Assembly (NCBI GenBank): GCA_011056825.1
Contig: DSBH01000256.1
Location: 1 to 9,442, forward strand
From: Deltaproteobacteria bacterium
Lineage (GTDB): Bacteria; Desulfobacterota; Syntrophia; Syntrophales; UBA2210
Direction: 5' to 3'
DNA length: 9,442 nucleotides
Position numbers and translations under genes: made by a program. Shown here in pieces: positions 6,229 to 9,442 of this stretch. How positions within the stretch are numbered: position 1 is the stretch's first letter; each line of letters begins with the position of its first letter. The notes under the pieces are model-generated. The model made no database searches. It was not told where the DNA came from and worked only from the letters and a program-made list of their open reading frames with translations.

Positions 6229-7269
6229 TTACTCCTCGTTGTTTCGTATTTTTTTCTCAAGCCCTTCGATTCGTTCGACCAGACGCGCCAGTTCTTTCCG
6301 CATTTCCGGAAGACGGGGAAGCGTGCTTTGCACGCGTAACCATTCACCATGCGGCATCTGGGGAGAACCGGACACAATCGCCCCCGCCGGAACATTCTTG
6401 TGAACACCCGTTTTCGCGGCTATCATGGCGCCGTTTTCAACTGTGATGTGTCCCACGAGGCCTGCCTGGCCGCCAACCAGAACGGCGTCGCCTATTTTCG
6501 TGCTCCCGGATACGCCCACCTGGGCCACGATGATCGAGTTTTCACCGACAACCACATTGTGGCCGATCTGTACCAGGTTATCTATTTTCACACCCCGCTT
6601 GATCCAGGTTTTTCCCAGGGTGCCCCGGTCGATAGTGGTGTTCGCCCCTATCTCGCAATCGTCGTCTATCTGAACGATTCCGACCTGAGGTACCTTCACG
6701 TTGGACCCGCCGGGATTTGCAAATCCGAATCCGTCGCCGCCGATCACGACACCGGCATGAAGAACGACCCTCCTGCCGACGACGCAACGGCGGTACACGA
6801 CGACATTGGCATGGAGGACGGAATCCTCACCGATCATGGCTCCCGGACCCACGAAAACGCCGGGATGAAGAACCGCACCCTTTTCCAGCCTCGCCCTTGA
6901 TCCCACGAAGACACCGGGATAAATCGTTACGTTATCGGCGATTACCGCATCACGGGCAATAAAGGCCTTTTCGCTCACGCCGGGGACGGGCTTTTCTTCC
7001 GGATAGAGAATCGCAAGAACTTTCGCCAGCGAGACGTAAGGATCAGAGACAACGACCAGCGGTTTCGAGGCGGCAGTGATGTCTGGCGGCACCAGTATCG
7101 CTGAAGCTCCCGTCTCGGCGATCTTCGCCCGATATCTCGGATTCGCCACGAAGGTCAGATCGCCGTCTGTGGCCTCGTCGATTCCGGCAACGGCGCTGAT
7201 TTCAACACCGCCGTCACCAATGACCGTTCCTCCCAGAAGGGAAGCTATGTCAGCAAGTTTCATAGCCAT
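6229..7269 (-). CDS. lpxD: UDP-3-O-(3-hydroxyacyl)glucosamine N-acyltransferase LpxD
   Basis: LpxD adds the second 3-hydroxyacyl chain, to the 2-amino group of UDP-3-O-acylglucosamine, using acyl-ACP; it acts as a cytoplasmic homotrimer. The protein is 346 residues, against 341 in E. coli. An N-terminal uridine-binding domain (1 to about 95, opening MAMKLADIASLLGG) precedes hexapeptide repeats of the left-handed beta-helix (about 97-300) and a charged C-terminal helix (about 319-344). Landmarks are GGDGFGFA (177-184), NTTIDRG (210-216) and QIGHNVVVG (234-242), where His237 matches catalytic His239 of E. coli. The start is ATG 7267-7269, with GGAG 6 nt upstream; an ATG two codons later and a TTG 48 nt earlier are less well placed. 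LpxA begins only 7 nt after its stop, with no fabZ between. A 189-nt gap separates it from ompH. Confidence 0.97.
   Translation of the reverse strand: MAMKLADIASLLGGTVIGDGGVEISAVAGIDEATDGDLTFVANPRYRAKIAETGASAILVPPDITAASKPLVVVSDPYVSLAKVLAILYPEEKPVPGVSEKAFIARDAVIADNVTIYPGVFVGSRARLEKGAVLHPGVFVGPGAMIGEDSVLHANVVVYRRCVVGRRVVLHAGVVIGGDGFGFANPGGSNVKVPQVGIVQIDDDCEIGANTTIDRGTLGKTWIKRGVKIDNLVQIGHNVVVGENSIIVAQVGVSGSTKIGDAVLVGGQAGLVGHITVENGAMIAAKTGVHKNVPAGAIVSGSPQMPHGEWLRVQSTLPRLPEMRKELARLVERIEGLEKKIRNNEE
6232..6237 (-). promoter_or_regulatory. Ribosome binding site of lpxA formed by the last codons of lpxD
   Basis: The final two sense codons of lpxD, GAG-GAG (Glu-Glu), make a near-perfect Shine-Dalgarno sequence 10 nt before the lpxA ATG. 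This fixes the lpxA start well inside the longer open frame and suggests that lpxA translation is coupled to the end of lpxD. Confidence 0.75.
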
Positions 7270-7275
7270 GATCGG

Positions 7276-7279
7276 CTCC
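7276..7279 (-). promoter_or_regulatory. Ribosome binding site of lpxD
   Basis: GGAG on the minus strand is 6 nt before ATG 7267-7269 and 12 nt before the second in-frame ATG (7261-7263), so the first ATG is preferred. Confidence 0.55.
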
Positions 7280-7458
7280 GACACTCGATTTTTCCGCCGT
7301 AACAGCGGGAATAACAATCACGAACGGATCCAGCACAGAAGCGCCGCCGGTAGACAGGTTAACGCACACCGGAACGGCGCCATTGCAGAAAAATGTCGAG
7401 AAAAGTCCGAAAAGCGGCAGGCAGGTCGACCGTGGCAAAAAGCCGACGCCGTCAGTTA

Positions 7459-7983
7459 CTATTTCGAACGGTACATCTTGTTGTACTGCTCCACAACCTT
7501 GCCTGTAATGTCATACTTGTCGGAATTGAAAAGAAGACCCATGGTGCCCACGTCGAAAATAGCGGTGTAGCCTTCCTTGTCTCCTATTTCATTAATTACT
7601 TTCTGAATGTCGGGAATAAGAGCCTGCGTCATCCGCTGCTCCCGCATTTTAACTTCTTCGTTGGCGTCTTCAACAAAACGCTGGTAATCCCGCGTTCGCT
7701 GTCGGTAATCGATTTCTTTTTCCCGGTACGCCGCATCGGTCAGCACAGACCGCTGCTTTTCCAGTTCATCCTTCCGCTTCTGCAATTCGGCTTCCATCGC
7801 CTCGATCTCGCCTTGTTTCTTTTCCACGTGCTGCATGATCTGCCGGGTCGCCTCTTTGCCCGCTTCCGATTCCGACAATATCTTCTTGATATCGACAAAA
7901 CCGATCTTATCCGCGGCCTGGACCGTGGTACCGACCAGAATGAATGCCGCAATGATACTTGCTACAATAAGACATTTTCTCAT
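7459..7983 (-). CDS. ompH: Periplasmic chaperone OmpH/Skp
   Basis: OmpH/Skp is a periplasmic trimeric chaperone that holds unfolded outer-membrane proteins after Sec export and delivers them to the Bam machinery. The 174-residue precursor has a signal peptide (MRKC, hydrophobic core about 5-19, cleavage likely after VQA at 23). The mature protein opens with DKIGFVDIKKILSESEAGK (25-43), typical of the family. A long charged coiled coil (about 45-118) follows, then the short strand segment KEGYTAIFDVG (136-146) that closes the trimer body, and a C-terminal helix. The start is ATG 7981-7983: AGAGGA (7991-7996) is 7 nt upstream and the signal peptide begins there, although the frame is open much further upstream into bamA. 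It lies 59 nt after the bamA stop, the usual pairing. Confidence 0.95.
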   Translation of the reverse strand: MRKCLIVASIIAAFILVGTTVQAADKIGFVDIKKILSESEAGKEATRQIMQHVEKKQGEIEAMEAELQKRKDELEKQRSVLTDAAYREKEIDYRQRTRDYQRFVEDANEEVKMREQRMTQALIPDIQKVINEIGDKEGYTAIFDVGTMGLLFNSDKYDITGKVVEQYNKMYRSK

Positions 7984-8042
7984 AGAACTTTCCTCTCCAT
8001 ATTTTTCTTTATTGATCGACCCGGGTTGCCCGCGGCGGACCG

Positions 8043-9442
8043 CTACAGGGACATGCCGATGGTAAACTCCCATCGATGGGGAGACTCGCCGTCTTTTCTG
8101 TCGAGCACGTATCCCCATTCGAGCCTGAAGGGGCCGATCGGTGAGTTCCACCTGATACCCGCACCGGCCGTTTGACGCATATCGTCCAGATGCAGGCCAC
8201 TTTCCCACGTGTTCCCGGTATCGTAGAAAACGACGCCCCTGACACCCGCGTCCTTGAGAAGCGGGAAGAGCCATTCAGCGGTGTAGAGCATCATGGTCTT
8301 GCCGCCGATGACCTCTCCCGAAACGGGATGCCGGGGACCGACATCACGGAGCCCCCTCAGCGAATTGATGCCGCCCATGTAAAACCGTTCATAAATGGGA
8401 ACTTCCTTGTCGTTCTGTCCGCTGATGGCGCCTACCTCAGCCTTAACGCTGAAAACATTATCCAGGGGAAGCGGGAAATACCAGCGTGTTTCGGCACCGT
8501 AGCGGATAAAACTGGTGTCGCCCTGAAAAATGCCGCCCGTGTATTCCAGGTACACCGAGTTGCGCGAACCGCTGGAAGGAAACATGAACGGCCTTTTCGT
8601 ATCCCGAAGCAGGGTCATTCTCACGCCGCTTGAACTGGTGCTGCCTGCCTGCTGCCGGGTATACCAGGAAGCGTAGGGAGAAATATTTGTTACGTCGTTT
8701 TCGGCGTACCGGTATCGGACATAACCGTCCACGTATTCGAAGAGGCGATAGCCGAGCGTTCCCGCCACTCCCTTGGTCTTGACATCGTAGAAATCGCGGT
8801 CCACTTCCATGTTCCAGGCCTCGGCCTTGCTCCAGAGGGGCATGTCGAATAGCCATGGCTCGACAAAGCCTATTTCGTAATTAGTGGTCGACGATCCCAC
8901 GTGAGCGCTGACGCTGACAGTCTGTCCGCGACCGAAGAGATTCCGTTCCGCTATCTGGGCCATGAAAAGGGCCTTTTCCTGGGCGCTGTAGCCGGCGCCG
9001 ACGCTGAAAAGCCCCGTGGCCTTTTCGCTGACCTGAACATCCACATCCATGAGAGATTCATTTGAACCCTGCTCGGTCTGAAAATTGACCTCCTCGAAAT
9101 ATTCGAGCCGGTTCAGAGATTCATAACTGTTTTCCAGCTTGTCCCTGTTATAGAGTTCACCTTCGATGATCTGGAGCTGACGCCGGATCACCTTGTCCCT
9201 TGTCCTCGTGTTTCCGGAAACGGTGATCTTGTCGATGTATACCTTATTGCCCTTCTGAAGTTCGAAGGTCACGCTGATTGTCTGCTTTTCCTTGTCGATT
9301 TCGGTGTGGGGGATCACGTTCGCATAGGCGTACCCCTCATTGTTACAGGCGCCGGCGAGATAATCGATGTCATTAACCACCGACTCACGGTCGAAATAGT
9401 CCTTCTGCGTAACTTCGAGGTTCTCCAGTAACTCGTCATATG
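8043..9442 (-). CDS. bamA: Outer membrane protein assembly factor BamA, C-terminal part
   Basis: BamA is the core of the beta-barrel assembly machinery and inserts proteins into the outer membrane. The 5' end lies beyond the right edge; 465 residues are visible, beginning YDELLENLEV and still in frame at the edge. They hold the end of POTRA4 (NNEGYAYANV), a full POTRA5 (about 68-138, opening KVYIDKITVSGNTRTRDKVIRR and closing MDVDVQVSEK) and the complete Omp85 barrel (about 145-465) with GRGQTVS, FVEPWLFD and FYMGGINSLRGL (353-364). Two details differ from the common pattern: the loop-6 motif reads LRGL rather than (V/L)RG(F/Y), and the last residue is Leu (EFTIGMSL) rather than an aromatic. 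With ompH and the lpx genes downstream, the locus combines protein and LPS assembly of the outer membrane. Confidence 0.96.
   Translation of the reverse strand, partial: YDELLENLEVTQKDYFDRESVVNDIDYLAGACNNEGYAYANVIPHTEIDKEKQTISVTFELQKGNKVYIDKITVSGNTRTRDKVIRRQLQIIEGELYNRDKLENSYESLNRLEYFEEVNFQTEQGSNESLMDVDVQVSEKATGLFSVGAGYSAQEKALFMAQIAERNLFGRGQTVSVSAHVGSSTTNYEIGFVEPWLFDMPLWSKAEAWNMEVDRDFYDVKTKGVAGTLGYRLFEYVDGYVRYRYAENDVTNISPYASWYTRQQAGSTSSSGVRMTLLRDTKRPFMFPSSGSRNSVYLEYTGGIFQGDTSFIRYGAETRWYFPLPLDNVFSVKAEVGAISGQNDKEVPIYERFYMGGINSLRGLRDVGPRHPVSGEVIGGKTMMLYTAEWLFPLLKDAGVRGVVFYDTGNTWESGLHLDDMRQTAGAGIRWNSPIGPFRLEWGYVLDRKDGESPHRWEFTIGMSL

Noticed and set aside
6222..6407. 62-codon N-terminal extension of LpxA
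   Set aside because: This stretch is the 3' end of lpxD read in another frame. The LpxA family begins at MNIHSTAVV and a GAGGAG site precedes that ATG.
7250..7438. 62-codon TTG-started minus-strand frame in the ompH-lpxD gap
   Set aside because: There is no ribosome site, it overlaps the lpxD start, and the codon-position G+C is nearly flat by hand count (31, 29 and 33 of 55). The hydrophobic product is not recognisable.
7984..8042. CGGG-CAA-CCCG stem between bamA and ompH as a terminator
   Set aside because: The stem is only 4 bp and is followed by an A-rich, not U-rich, tract on the transcribed strand.
7393..8175. 260-codon plus-strand frame opposite ompH
   Set aside because: Antisense to a clear OmpH/Skp gene with signal peptide and ribosome site; the product has no recognisable motif.
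7984..8274. Long N-terminal extension of OmpH
   Set aside because: It reads through the bamA 3' end in another frame. The signal peptide and ribosome site place the start at 7983.
1..9442. CRISPR array, tRNA/rRNA genes, insertion sequences or phage genes
   Set aside because: Reading both strands showed no repeat-spacer pattern, cloverleaf or rRNA core motif, transposase or terminal inverted repeats; nearly all bases belong to one cell-envelope gene cluster.

Overview
The window is a densely packed, single-direction cluster for building the Gram-negative outer membrane. All ten supported or proposed genes lie on the minus strand, so transcription runs from the right end to the left end. In transcription order they are: bamA (3' part only), ompH/skp, lpxD, lpxA, a Gfo/Idh/MocA-family oxidoreductase, a candidate 42-residue small ORF, lpxB, msbA, lpxK, and the first 56 codons of a waaF-type heptosyltransferase. 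No tRNA, rRNA, insertion sequence, CRISPR array or phage gene was seen.

The organism is a diderm bacterium that makes lipopolysaccharide. An lpx gene set next to bamA-ompH that also carries a Gfo/Idh gene before lpxB, together with msbA, lpxK and a heptosyltransferase, resembles the layout I recall for Desulfobacterota (former Deltaproteobacteria, such as Geobacter and Syntrophobacter/Syntrophus relatives). This assignment comes from synteny and protein style, not from a marker gene. The DNA is moderately GC-rich, with G/C-preferring third codon positions.

Right part (about 7459-9442): BamA inserts beta-barrel proteins and the periplasmic chaperone OmpH/Skp holds them unfolded. Middle (about 3091-7269): LpxD and LpxA, two left-handed beta-helix acyltransferases, and LpxB, the disaccharide synthase, supply the Raetz pathway to lipid A. 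A sugar-nucleotide-type oxidoreductase sits between lpxA and lpxB. Left part (1-3094): MsbA flips lipid A-core across the inner membrane, LpxK adds the 4'-phosphate and WaaF adds inner-core heptose. Coupling is tight: ATGA overlap lpxB/msbA, TAATG between the small ORF and lpxB, 7 nt between lpxD and lpxA, 15 nt between msbA and lpxK. Several Shine-Dalgarno sites are embedded in the last codons of the preceding gene.

The genes are ordinary members of known families. What deserves a second look is the lineage-specific arrangement: the oxidoreductase in the place where some bacteria keep gnnA (amino-substituted lipid A sugar) but with no gnnB beside it, a coding-like small ORF fused into the operon just ahead of lpxB, and the absence of fabZ, lpxI/lpxH and waaA from positions where related clusters often carry them. 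I did not find a convincing wholly new system.
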